In this document: in pieces, positions 1 to 6,470 of the stretch | Numbering within the stretch: the stretch's first letter is position 1 | Layout: the number at the start of each line of letters is the position of its first letter | NCBI GenBank assembly: GCA_002450335.1 | Contig: DJZB01000022.1 | Location: forward strand, 214,780-225,484 | Source: Rhodobiaceae bacterium UBA6963 | Lineage (GTDB): Bacteria; Pseudomonadota; Alphaproteobacteria; RS24 | DNA length: 10,705 nucleotides | Direction of reading: 5' to 3' | Notes under the pieces: model-generated | What the model saw: the letters and a program-made list of their open reading frames with translations, nothing else | Databases searched by the model: none | Told to the model about the DNA's origin: nothing | Translations under genes and position numbers: made by a program

Positions 1-596
1 TTATTACTTTACCTACCCAGCGAGAAATCATCATCAAAAAAGGCGACACGCTCTATAGCATTTCGCGTACCTATGGGGTTGATGTGAACTTATTGGCTCG
101 GCAAAATAATTTGAAGCCACCATATCATCTTAATGTTGACCAAAAGCTTGTCGTAGCGCAGGGGAGCACAAAACGACAGGTTACAAAACGTAGCAAAGCA
201 TCTCCGCCGCCACCGATTTTGTCAGGAAGTTTCATGCAGCCGGTTTCAGGTCGTGTGATTTCTGGTTTTGGTGCAAAAAAGAATGGTCTTCATAATGATG
301 GTATAAACTTTTCAGTACCGCTCGGAACGCCTGTGAAAGCCGCTGAAAATGGCGTTGTTGTTTATGCGGGGAATGATTTGCCGGGTTTTGGTAATCTTTT
401 ACTGGTTAAACATGCAAATGGCTATGTTTCAGCCTATGCTCATACCCAGTCATTTCTTGTAAAACAGGGGAGCCGTGTGAAGCGGGGGCAGGTGATAGCA
501 AAATCAGGAAAATCAGGGAATGTTTCCGAACCCCAGCTTCATTTTGAAATTAGACAAGGAAGTCGGGCAATTAACCCGCAAAAACTGCTTACATAG
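1..596 (+). CDS. nlpD: NlpD/DipM-like LysM + degenerate LytM (M23) protein, 5'-truncated by window edge
   Basis: The gene runs in from outside the window; the reading frame is open from base 3, giving 197 visible residues. Residues about 9-51 form a LysM peptidoglycan-binding repeat (KKGDTLYSISRTYGV...). A Lys/Ser/Pro linker follows, then a LytM/M23 domain from about residue 78 to the end. The metal site is degraded. Where active enzymes have H-x-G-I-D this protein has N-D-G-I-N, and the usual H-L-H is Q-L-H (Q178, H180); the AYAH histidine (H147) remains. Loss of these ligands is the hallmark of NlpD/EnvC-type regulators, which activate N-acetylmuramoyl-L-alanine amidases at the division site instead of cutting peptidoglycan themselves. 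The signal peptide or lipobox would lie upstream and cannot be seen. The stop is 57 bp before yajC. The family call is solid; the exact symbol (nlpD versus a dipM paralogue) is inferred. Confidence 0.85.
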   Translation, partial: ITLPTQREIIIKKGDTLYSISRTYGVDVNLLARQNNLKPPYHLNVDQKLVVAQGSTKRQVTKRSKASPPPPILSGSFMQPVSGRVISGFGAKKNGLHNDGINFSVPLGTPVKAAENGVVVYAGNDLPGFGNLLLVKHANGYVSAYAHTQSFLVKQGSRVKRGQVIAKSGKSGNVSEPQLHFEIRQGSRAINPQKLLT

Positions 597-653
597 TTTC
601 CAAAAACAAATTATACGGATATAGTTTCAATCTGACTAATGAATGAGAGTTTT

Positions 654-980
654 ATGTTTATTACACAAGCCTTTGCCCAATCAGCCCCAGCCTCTGCAGG
701 ATCTCTGTTCGATCTGTTCTTTCCATTGGCTATGGTATTTCTGATTGTCTATTTCATGATTATCCGACCGCAAAGTAAACGTCAGAAAGAGCATCAGAGT
801 ATGATTGATGGCTTGAGACGAGGTGACACAATAGTCACTCAGGGTGGGCTAATTGGCAAAATTGCCAAAGTTGAAGAAAGTGAACTTCAAATTGATATTG
901 CAAAAGACGTGCGTATTACAATTGTACGTTCTATGATTTTGACAGTGAGATCGAAAACTGAACCAGCAGAAAAAAAATAA
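654..980 (+). CDS. yajC: Sec translocon accessory protein YajC
   Basis: This is a small single-pass inner-membrane protein that joins SecD and SecF in the SecDF-YajC complex, which assists protein export through SecYEG. The product is 108 residues from the chosen start. It has a short hydrophilic N-terminus (MFITQAFAQSAP), one strong membrane helix (about 18-37, LFFPLAMVFLIVYFMIIRP) and the family motif RPQSKRQKEHQ..I..L..GD.IVTQGGLIGKI. A longer start at 639 adds MNESF. I prefer ATG 654 because a GAGAG stretch (645-649) sits just upstream and because alphaproteobacterial YajC proteins commonly begin M[F/L]I..AFAQ. The stop is 6 bp before secD, so the two are almost certainly co-transcribed and probably translationally coupled. 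Confidence 0.93.
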   Translation: MFITQAFAQSAPASAGSLFDLFFPLAMVFLIVYFMIIRPQSKRQKEHQSMIDGLRRGDTIVTQGGLIGKIAKVEESELQIDIAKDVRITIVRSMILTVRSKTEPAEKK

Positions 981-986
981 TTTTAA

Positions 987-2600
987 ATGCTTTATTTCTC
1001 AAAACCAAAAATCTTTCTGATACTGGCTTGCCTGTTTGCCGGTATTATTTTCTCGTTTCCTAATCTTTATAATGAAGAGTCCGTCAATGACTTGCCGGAT
1101 TTCTTTCCTAAAAACCAATTGAATCTTGGTCTTGATTTGCAAGGTGGCTCACATTTGTTGCTCGAGGTTGAGGTGGAAGCGATTGTTAAAGAAAGATTGG
1201 AAAACCTTCTGTCCGATATGCGTCTTAATTTGCGTGAAGCTCGGATCGGGTATAACCAGATTGGTGTTAAAGATGATTACGCAACCGTTGTTATTCGGGA
1301 TGCAGCCCAACTTGACTCGGCGCGTGATGTTTTAAATGAGCTGTCAATGCCCATTACTACAAACCTTTTTTCAGGCGCATCTACAAAAGAGCTTGAGGTT
1401 GAGGACATTGGTAATGGTCGCTTCAATATCAAACTTACTGAGGCGGCGCTTCAAAACCGTGTCTTAAAATCTGTGGAGCAATCAATTGAGATTGTACGTC
1501 GTAGGATTGATGAGCTTGGAACCACCGAGCCTTCTATTCAGCGTCAAGGAACGTCTCGTATTCTGGTACAGGTGCCGGGTCTTGATGATCCTGAGAGATT
1601 AAAAGCTCTGCTTGGGCAAACCGCGAAAATGAATTTCCATCTGCTGGACCGGAATGTCTCAGGATATGATGCAGTTGCCGGCGCTCGTGTGCCATCAGGC
1701 TCGAAGTTGGTGTTTTCTGAAACATCTCCGGCTGAGCCTTATGTTATCCGTAAGCGTGTCATGGTTAGCGGAGAGCGCCTTGTCGATGCCAGTGTTGGCT
1801 TTGACCCACAAACCGGTGAGCCGGAAGTGGACTTCAGATTTGACTCGGCCGGCGGCAGAAAGTTTGGTGATGTAACTAAAGCTAATGTCGGCAATCCGTT
1901 TGCTATCGTGCTGGATGATAAAGTGATATCTGCTCCGGTTATCCGTTCACCTATTTTGGGGGGATCAGGTCGCATTACCGGAAGTTTTTCTGTCGAGACT
2001 GCAAATGACTTAGCTATTTTACTGCGTGCCGGCGCGCTTCCTGCGCCTTTGAATATCCTTGAAGAGCGGACGGTTGGCCCGGGACTTGGTGCTGACTCGG
2101 TGGACGCGGGTACACGTGCTTCCATAATCGGCTTTATTGCGGTGATGGTCTTTATTTTAATCAGTTATGCCATGTTTGGGCTTTTTGCCAATATTGCCCT
2201 GATTTTAAATATGGTGCTCATTGTTGGGGTGCTGTCACTCTTACAGGCAACTCTCACCCTGCCGGGCATTGCAGGTATTGTTCTGACAATAGGTATGGCA
2301 GTTGACGCCAATGTTCTTATCTTTGAACGGATTCGTGAGGAAATCAGGAATGGTAAGTCGGCTTTGATGGCAATTGACTCAGGTTATAGTCGTGCCCTCG
2401 GGACTATCTTGGATGCTAATATCACCACGCTAATTTCAGCCATGATATTGTTCTATTTAGGCTCAGGCCCGGTTCGTGGTTTCGCTGTTACTTTGGGTAT
2501 AGGGATTATTACGTCAGTATTTACGGCGTTTACGGTCACGCGCTTAATGGTAGCACTAAAATACAGTTCCAAAAATCGCATCGAAAAACTAACAATATAA
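987..2600 (+). CDS. secD: Protein translocase subunit SecD
   Basis: This is the RND-type membrane subunit that uses the proton gradient to pull exported proteins to the periplasmic side after SecA-driven translocation. The 537 residues are a normal length. Visible parts are TM1 (about 7-25), the D1 motif L-G-L-D-L-Q-G-G (47-54), the large periplasmic P1 region with RRRIDELGTTEPSIQRQG and VQVPGLDDPERLK, and then five C-terminal helices beginning near residue 378. The proton-path aspartate of TM4 is present as D440 in GMAVDANVLIFERIREE, equivalent to E. coli D519. No convincing ribosome binding site precedes ATG 987. The 6-bp gap from yajC suggests re-initiation by ribosomes finishing yajC. secF follows after 12 bp. 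Confidence 0.97.
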   Translation: MLYFSKPKIFLILACLFAGIIFSFPNLYNEESVNDLPDFFPKNQLNLGLDLQGGSHLLLEVEVEAIVKERLENLLSDMRLNLREARIGYNQIGVKDDYATVVIRDAAQLDSARDVLNELSMPITTNLFSGASTKELEVEDIGNGRFNIKLTEAALQNRVLKSVEQSIEIVRRRIDELGTTEPSIQRQGTSRILVQVPGLDDPERLKALLGQTAKMNFHLLDRNVSGYDAVAGARVPSGSKLVFSETSPAEPYVIRKRVMVSGERLVDASVGFDPQTGEPEVDFRFDSAGGRKFGDVTKANVGNPFAIVLDDKVISAPVIRSPILGGSGRITGSFSVETANDLAILLRAGALPAPLNILEERTVGPGLGADSVDAGTRASIIGFIAVMVFILISYAMFGLFANIALILNMVLIVGVLSLLQATLTLPGIAGIVLTIGMAVDANVLIFERIREEIRNGKSALMAIDSGYSRALGTILDANITTLISAMILFYLGSGPVRGFAVTLGIGIITSVFTAFTVTRLMVALKYSSKNRIEKLTI

Positions 2601-2612
2601 AGTGGATTTATT

Positions 2613-3533
2613 ATGTGGACATTAAAACTCGTTCCAGCCGAAACCAAAGTCGATTTTATCCGCCTTCATATAGCGAGTTTTATTGTCTCAATCAGTTTGG
2701 TTATTGCTTCTTTAGGTTTGTTTTTCACTCAAGGGCTAAATTTCGGTATCGATTTTAAAGGTGGTACGCTTATTGAAATTGGCACGAATGGTCCTGCTGA
2801 TATTGCCGGTCTTCGAAATGTTATTGGCAACCTAGATTTGGGTGAGGTACAAATCCAAGAATTTGGCAGTCCTGAGGATGTGCTGATACGCGTTGGCGAA
2901 AAAGCCAATGCGACTGATAATGCTGAAAATCTCTCTGCGGTTGATCAAATCCGCAATGCACTCCCTCAAGACGTTACGTTCCGCAGGGTTGAGGTTGTTG
3001 GACCTCAGATAAGCGGTGAACTTGTTCGCGCCGGTTTTCTGGCGGTGACTGTCGCGATTGGTTTGATGCTATTTTATATCTGGTTACGATTTGAATGGCA
3101 ATTTTCTGTTGGCGCGGTATTGGCGCTGATACATGATATTATTTTGACCATCGGCGTTTTTTGCCTCATTCAGTTAGAGTTTAATCTTTCTATTATTGCC
3201 GCAATTTTGACGATTGTCGGTTATTCAATGAATGACACGGTTGTTGTTTATGACCGCGTGCGTGAAAATCTTCGCCGTTTCAAAAAAATGCCTTTGTCTG
3301 ACTTGGCCAATCTTTCAATAAACAGCACACTGTCGCGCACGGTTATGACTTCCGTCACCACCTTATTGGCACTTTTCTCGCTTTATATCTTGGGTGGGGA
3401 GGTTATTCGCGGCTTTACTCTGGCGATGATTTGGGGCGTTTTTGTCGGAACATACTCATCGATATTTATCGCTTCACCGGTTTTAATGTATCTGGGCGTT
3501 AAGCGAGACTGGTCAGAGGCTGCAAAAGACTAG
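2613..3533 (+). CDS. secF: Protein translocase subunit SecF
   Basis: This is the partner of SecD in the proton-driven export motor. The 306 residues match the family. TM1 lies at about 20-40, followed by the signature LNFGIDFKGGTLIEI (about 42-56), a short periplasmic domain, and five C-terminal helices from about residue 140. Functional residues equivalent to E. coli D213 and R247 are visible as D208 (GYSMNDTVVVYDRVREN) and R242 (STLSRTVMTS). The start at ATG 2613 has a GTGGA-type ribosome binding site about 6 bp upstream and lies 12 bp after the secD stop, so this is the third gene of a yajC-secD-secF operon. After the stop comes 88 bp without a gene before the next start. Confidence 0.97.
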   Translation: MWTLKLVPAETKVDFIRLHIASFIVSISLVIASLGLFFTQGLNFGIDFKGGTLIEIGTNGPADIAGLRNVIGNLDLGEVQIQEFGSPEDVLIRVGEKANATDNAENLSAVDQIRNALPQDVTFRRVEVVGPQISGELVRAGFLAVTVAIGLMLFYIWLRFEWQFSVGAVLALIHDIILTIGVFCLIQLEFNLSIIAAILTIVGYSMNDTVVVYDRVRENLRRFKKMPLSDLANLSINSTLSRTVMTSVTTLLALFSLYILGGEVIRGFTLAMIWGVFVGTYSSIFIASPVLMYLGVKRDWSEAAKD

Positions 3534-3621
3534 ATTAAGGGCGGGAAGTTAGATTTTCCGCTTGTCTCAATACCAAGGCAGCTTTAGGTTTGTCTTATAG
3601 ATTTTAATGATGGAGGGTTCT

Positions 3622-4227
3622 ATGGCGTCAATTTTAACTTCACTTCGAAACACTGTAATTGCCGGTTTTGTTCTGGCAACTGTTCTGCTGGTTATTTACG
3701 GGCAGCTTCATATGGGTGTGTTTGATCATAATTTTGGGGCGTTCGTTCTTCGTTATCTCCATGTCTTGGCCGGTATTATGTGGATTGGTATTCTGTACTA
3801 TTTCAACTTTGTGCAAATTCCAAATATGCCGAATATTCCTGACGAGCAAAAGCCTGCGATTGGTAAAGTGATCGCGCCGGCCGCCCTTTGGTGGTTTCGC
3901 TGGGGCGCGATGATTACAATCGTTTCCGGGCTTCTTTTGGCCGCTGCCAACGGATATCTGGTAGAGGCGGTTACCCTCGGAGCGTCAGAAGGGTTTGCCG
4001 TTGAAAAACATACAATGATTGGTATCGGCATGTGGCTGGGTACTATTATGTGGTTCAATGTCTGGTTTGTTATTTGGCCCAATCAGAAAAGAGCGCTTGG
4101 TATTGTAGAAGCTGACGCGGATACTAAAGCGGCATCAGCCAGAACAGCAATGTTGTTCTCCCGAACAAACACACTGCTATCTGTCCCCATGCTTTTCTCA
4201 ATGGTTGCGGCACAAAACCTTTACTAG
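3622..4227 (+). CDS. Short PuuD/urate-hydroxylase-type membrane protein without cytochrome c domain
   Basis: The product is a 201-residue integral membrane protein with about five hydrophobic segments (12-30, 42-62, 88-108, 131-153, 184-198). The block RYLHVLAGIMWIGILYYFNFVQIPNMP and IPDEQKPAIGK followed by APAALWWFRWGA match my recollection of the N-terminal membrane domain of bacterial urate hydroxylase PuuD (Pfam Urate_ox_N). Full-length PuuD also carries a C-terminal cytochrome c domain; this protein ends at residue 201 and has no CxxCH. Conserved-looking H47 and H130, both in or next to helices, could bind haem or metal; this is inference. The ATG at 3622 is chosen over 3607/3610 because GGAGGG at 3612-3617 is a strong ribosome binding site 4 bp before it. 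Whether it oxidises urate is unknown, since no purine genes are nearby. It probably belongs to the secDF transcript and ends just before a terminator. Confidence 0.75.
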   Translation: MASILTSLRNTVIAGFVLATVLLVIYGQLHMGVFDHNFGAFVLRYLHVLAGIMWIGILYYFNFVQIPNMPNIPDEQKPAIGKVIAPAALWWFRWGAMITIVSGLLLAAANGYLVEAVTLGASEGFAVEKHTMIGIGMWLGTIMWFNVWFVIWPNQKRALGIVEADADTKAASARTAMLFSRTNTLLSVPMLFSMVAAQNLY

Positions 4228-4235
4228 GACCATTA

Positions 4236-4264
4236 ATCATTAAGGCTGCACGGATCTTAATGAT
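4236..4264 (+). repeat. Perfect 9-bp inverted repeat overlapping the terminator
   Basis: ATCATTAAG (4236-4244) is the exact reverse complement of CTTAATGAT (4256-4264), with an 11-base spacer. The left arm shares bases 4242-4244 with the left arm of the terminator stem, and the right arm lies inside the terminator loop. In RNA the two hairpins would either exclude each other or, with a few pairs lost, form an H-type pseudoknot. The repeat is directly visible; any regulatory role is inference. Confidence 0.55.
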
Positions 4265-4280
4265 GCGTGTGGCCTTTTTT
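4242..4280 (+). terminator. Rho-independent terminator after the PuuD-like gene
   Basis: A ten-pair stem joins 4242-4251 (AAGGCTGCAC) to 4267-4276 (GTGTGGCCTT), with two G-U pairs in the middle and a 15-base loop, followed by a T run (4275-4280). It lies 14 bp after the PuuD-like stop and 15 bp before the next start. The simplest role is ending the secDF-PuuD-like transcript. Its loop contains half of a second inverted repeat (4236-4264), so it might instead act as an attenuator for the downstream gene. Confidence 0.8.
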
Positions 4281-4295
4281 ATGGGCGACTGATAG

Positions 4296-4997
4296 ATGCA
4301 AGATATAGCAATTTTCAGAGATGAATTAAGAAGTCTCGATGGGGATTTGTTTCTTTGTCATCTCTTTACGCCTGAACATCAGCGCACAGACATGCTCACT
4401 CTTTATAGTATCTATGCAGATAGTGCGCGTATTCCCTTTATTGTGAGTGAGCCCATGCTAGGGGCAATTCGATACCAATGGTGGCGTGAAGTAATTGACG
4501 GTAAACATGTCGATACTGCGCCTGTTAGCGGGTTTCTTAATGCGTCCAACCTGCCTCAAAATTTGTTACATAAACTAATAGATGCTCGCGAAGGGTTATT
4601 TGATAAAGAGCAACCCAGCCTATCTGATATCGAACTTTCAGCTCGCGACATAGGTGTGCCATTTATGAAAACGGCATTAAGTGTGTTAAGCGAAAACACT
4701 AAAGATGACTTACCAGACGGTTTGTTAGACGCAGCCGGGAGTGGGTTTGAATTACTCCGACTGTCCACTGCGTATCCGAATGAAATTCAAGAAGATATAA
4801 TCGTTGCAGCTAGAACGAAACTTCAGAAAGCGGCTGATTTATTTAATGGCATGTCCCGAAAACAAAGGAAAGCTTTGCTTCCAGTTTTTTTAATTATTGG
4901 ACTGTCCAAGAGACACGTTCAAAATATTGACAAAGGAAGATCACTTTTCTTCTATCAACTTCAATTATTAAAAATGGCATTCACTGGAAAATTATAA
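4296..4997 (+). CDS. Squalene/phytoene synthase-like pseudoenzyme (NDUFAF6-type)
   Basis: The product is 233 residues with the all-helical prenyl-synthase-like fold signature: FLCHLFTPEHQRTDMLTLYSIYADSARIP, then VSEPMLGAIRYQWWREVIDG (about 52-71). The same block occurs in an alphaproteobacterial family annotated as squalene/phytoene synthase. The Asp-rich D-x-x-x-D motifs that bind the magnesium-diphosphate in true synthases are not visible: the position after the ARI helix reads YADSARIPFIV, and no second motif is found. This resembles mitochondrial NDUFAF6, a non-catalytic complex I assembly factor, so a role in respiratory complex assembly is more likely than terpenoid synthesis. That is inference from family resemblance. 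There is no clear ribosome binding site; in-frame TGA and TAG codons lie directly before ATG 4296. A terminator with overlapping hairpins sits upstream. The gene converges on trmFO with only 23 bp between stops. Confidence 0.75.
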   Translation: MQDIAIFRDELRSLDGDLFLCHLFTPEHQRTDMLTLYSIYADSARIPFIVSEPMLGAIRYQWWREVIDGKHVDTAPVSGFLNASNLPQNLLHKLIDAREGLFDKEQPSLSDIELSARDIGVPFMKTALSVLSENTKDDLPDGLLDAAGSGFELLRLSTAYPNEIQEDIIVAARTKLQKAADLFNGMSRKQRKALLPVFLIIGLSKRHVQNIDKGRSLFFYQLQLLKMAFTGKL

Positions 4998-5020
4998 AAA
5001 GTTTCCGCTTCTCTCATGCA

Positions 5021-6418
5021 TTAAAGAGCAGGGCGCCATATTTCAAAATCTTGTCTGGCGCGGCTGGTGAAGCCTGTTTGCCGTGCACGTTTTTTGGCAT
5101 GCATGCGAGCTTTGCCTCGTAATTTTTCACCGGTTTCGGAGTGGGTAAACTTTACTTCGGTTTGGCCAATTTCCGGCATCAAGCCAAAATTAATATTCAT
5201 GGGTTGGAATGTATCCATATTGGCGTTTTTAGTAATATGCGCCAACAAAGCTCCAAGTGCCGTTGTCATAGGTGGGGGTGACAGCTTTTTGTTTTGAATT
5301 TGAGCTGCGGTAAATAACCCTGCAAGCAAGCCAATGGATGTACTTTCAACATACCCTTCAACACCTGTTATTTGTCCTGCAAAACGGATGTTTTGGGCAG
5401 TTTTTAGAGATAAATCTTCGCCTAACAAGCTTGGGCTGTTTAAAAAAGTATTACGATGCAAGCCACCTAACCTTGCAAAACGAGCGTCTTCAAGTCCGGG
5501 AATAAGGCGTAAGATGTCCGCCTGAGCGCCATATTTCATTTTGGTTTGAAACCCGACGATATTATAAAGTGTTTTCAGTGCATTATCCTGCCGAAGCTGG
5601 ACCACTGCATAAGGTTTTATGTCCGGATTATGTGCATTTGTAAGCCCACGAGGTTTCATTGGGCCATGCCGAAGGGTTTCACGCCCACGTGACGCCATGA
5701 CTTCAATAGGCAAGCATCCATTGAAATATGGCGTATCTTCTTCCCATTGCTTGAAATCCGCGGTATCGCCATCAATAAGGGCGTCTATAAATTCGTGATA
5801 TCGCGCTTCATCCATTGGGCAATTTATATAATCCTTACCATCCCCACCCGGTCCTGATTTATCATAACGAGATTGTTCCCAGCAAATATCCATATTAATA
5901 CTGTCGCGATAAACAATTGGCGCAATCGCATCAAAAAAGGCAAGTTTATCGCTACCAGTCATTTTTAAGATTTCTTCTGATAATGCGGGTGATGTTAAAG
6001 GCCCGGAGGCAATAATCACTTGCTCCCAATCAGGGTTAATATGAGTTACTTCTTCACGTTTAATTGTTACCAGCGGGTGATTTTCAAGTTCTTGTGTCAC
6101 TGCTTGCGAAAAACCTTCACGGTCAACTGCAAGCGCACCTCCGGCAGGCAATTGATGCTTGTCAGCACAACTCATAATCAGACTATGTGCGTCACGAAGT
6201 TCAGCATGCAATAGGCCGACAGCATTGGTTTCAGCATCGTCGGATCGGAATGAGTTTGAACAAACAAGTTCAGCAAGCCCATCCGTAACATGCGCGTCGG
6301 TTTTCCGGTGAGGGCGCATTTCGTAGAGCGATACGGTAATACCTGCTTGGGCCAATTGCCATGCAGCCTCAGACCCGGCAAGGCCACCACCAATAATGTG
6401 AACTGTATTACTGCCCAT
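5021..6418 (-). CDS. trmFO: FAD/folate-dependent tRNA (uracil-54-C5)-methyltransferase TrmFO
   Basis: TrmFO makes 5-methyluridine at position 54 of tRNA, using methylene-tetrahydrofolate as carbon donor and FAD/NAD(P)H as reductant; it acts in the cytosol. The product is 465 residues, slightly above the usual size. Visible features are the N-terminal FAD motif HIIGGGLAGSEAAW, YEMRP, the catalytic-cysteine block ELVCSNSFRSDD, NAVGLLHAELR, the second functional cysteine in DYINCPM, MASRGRETLRHGPMKPRGL and the C-terminal FGLMPEIG. A GTG at 6439 would add seven residues. I chose ATG 6418 because an AAGGAG ribosome binding site (+ strand 6428-6433) lies 9 bp upstream of it and the sequence then begins directly with the FAD fold. 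It lies 52 bp downstream of uvrA on the same strand, so co-transcription is plausible. No terminator is seen between it and the converging gene. Confidence 0.96.
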   Translation of the reverse strand: MGSNTVHIIGGGLAGSEAAWQLAQAGITVSLYEMRPHRKTDAHVTDGLAELVCSNSFRSDDAETNAVGLLHAELRDAHSLIMSCADKHQLPAGGALAVDREGFSQAVTQELENHPLVTIKREEVTHINPDWEQVIIASGPLTSPALSEEILKMTGSDKLAFFDAIAPIVYRDSINMDICWEQSRYDKSGPGGDGKDYINCPMDEARYHEFIDALIDGDTADFKQWEEDTPYFNGCLPIEVMASRGRETLRHGPMKPRGLTNAHNPDIKPYAVVQLRQDNALKTLYNIVGFQTKMKYGAQADILRLIPGLEDARFARLGGLHRNTFLNSPSLLGEDLSLKTAQNIRFAGQITGVEGYVESTSIGLLAGLFTAAQIQNKKLSPPPMTTALGALLAHITKNANMDTFQPMNINFGLMPEIGQTEVKFTHSETGEKLRGKARMHAKKRARQTGFTSRARQDFEIWRPAL

Positions 6419-6427
6419 ATATACACG

Positions 6428-6433
6428 CTCCTT
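6428..6433 (-). promoter_or_regulatory. Ribosome binding site that decides the trmFO start
   Basis: On the - strand this reads AAGGAG, a near-perfect Shine-Dalgarno sequence, 9 bases before ATG 6418. It lies inside the coding sequence that would follow from the upstream GTG at 6439, so it argues for the shorter protein. Confidence 0.7.
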
Positions 6434-6470
6434 GGTCACTCATAAATCAAGCAGTAACGAGATGGAAGCT

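Noticed and set aside
639..653. Earlier ATG for yajC adding five residues
   Set aside because: The ribosome-binding-like GAGAG and the family's usual N-terminus favour ATG 654, though the longer form cannot be excluded.
1739..2125. 128-codon open frame on the - strand opposite secD
   Set aside because: Composition is Ser/Pro/Thr-rich, as expected from antisense of conserved coding sequence; no motif and no ribosome binding site was apparent.
3541..3561. Hairpin GCGGGAA / TTTCCGC after secF, possible terminator
   Set aside because: The seven-pair stem includes a G-U pair and no T run follows (the next bases are TTGTCTC). The following membrane-protein gene is more likely reached by read-through.
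4998..5020. Possible bidirectional terminator between the synthase-like gene and trmFO
   Set aside because: The 23-bp gap contains no stem with a T run in either direction.
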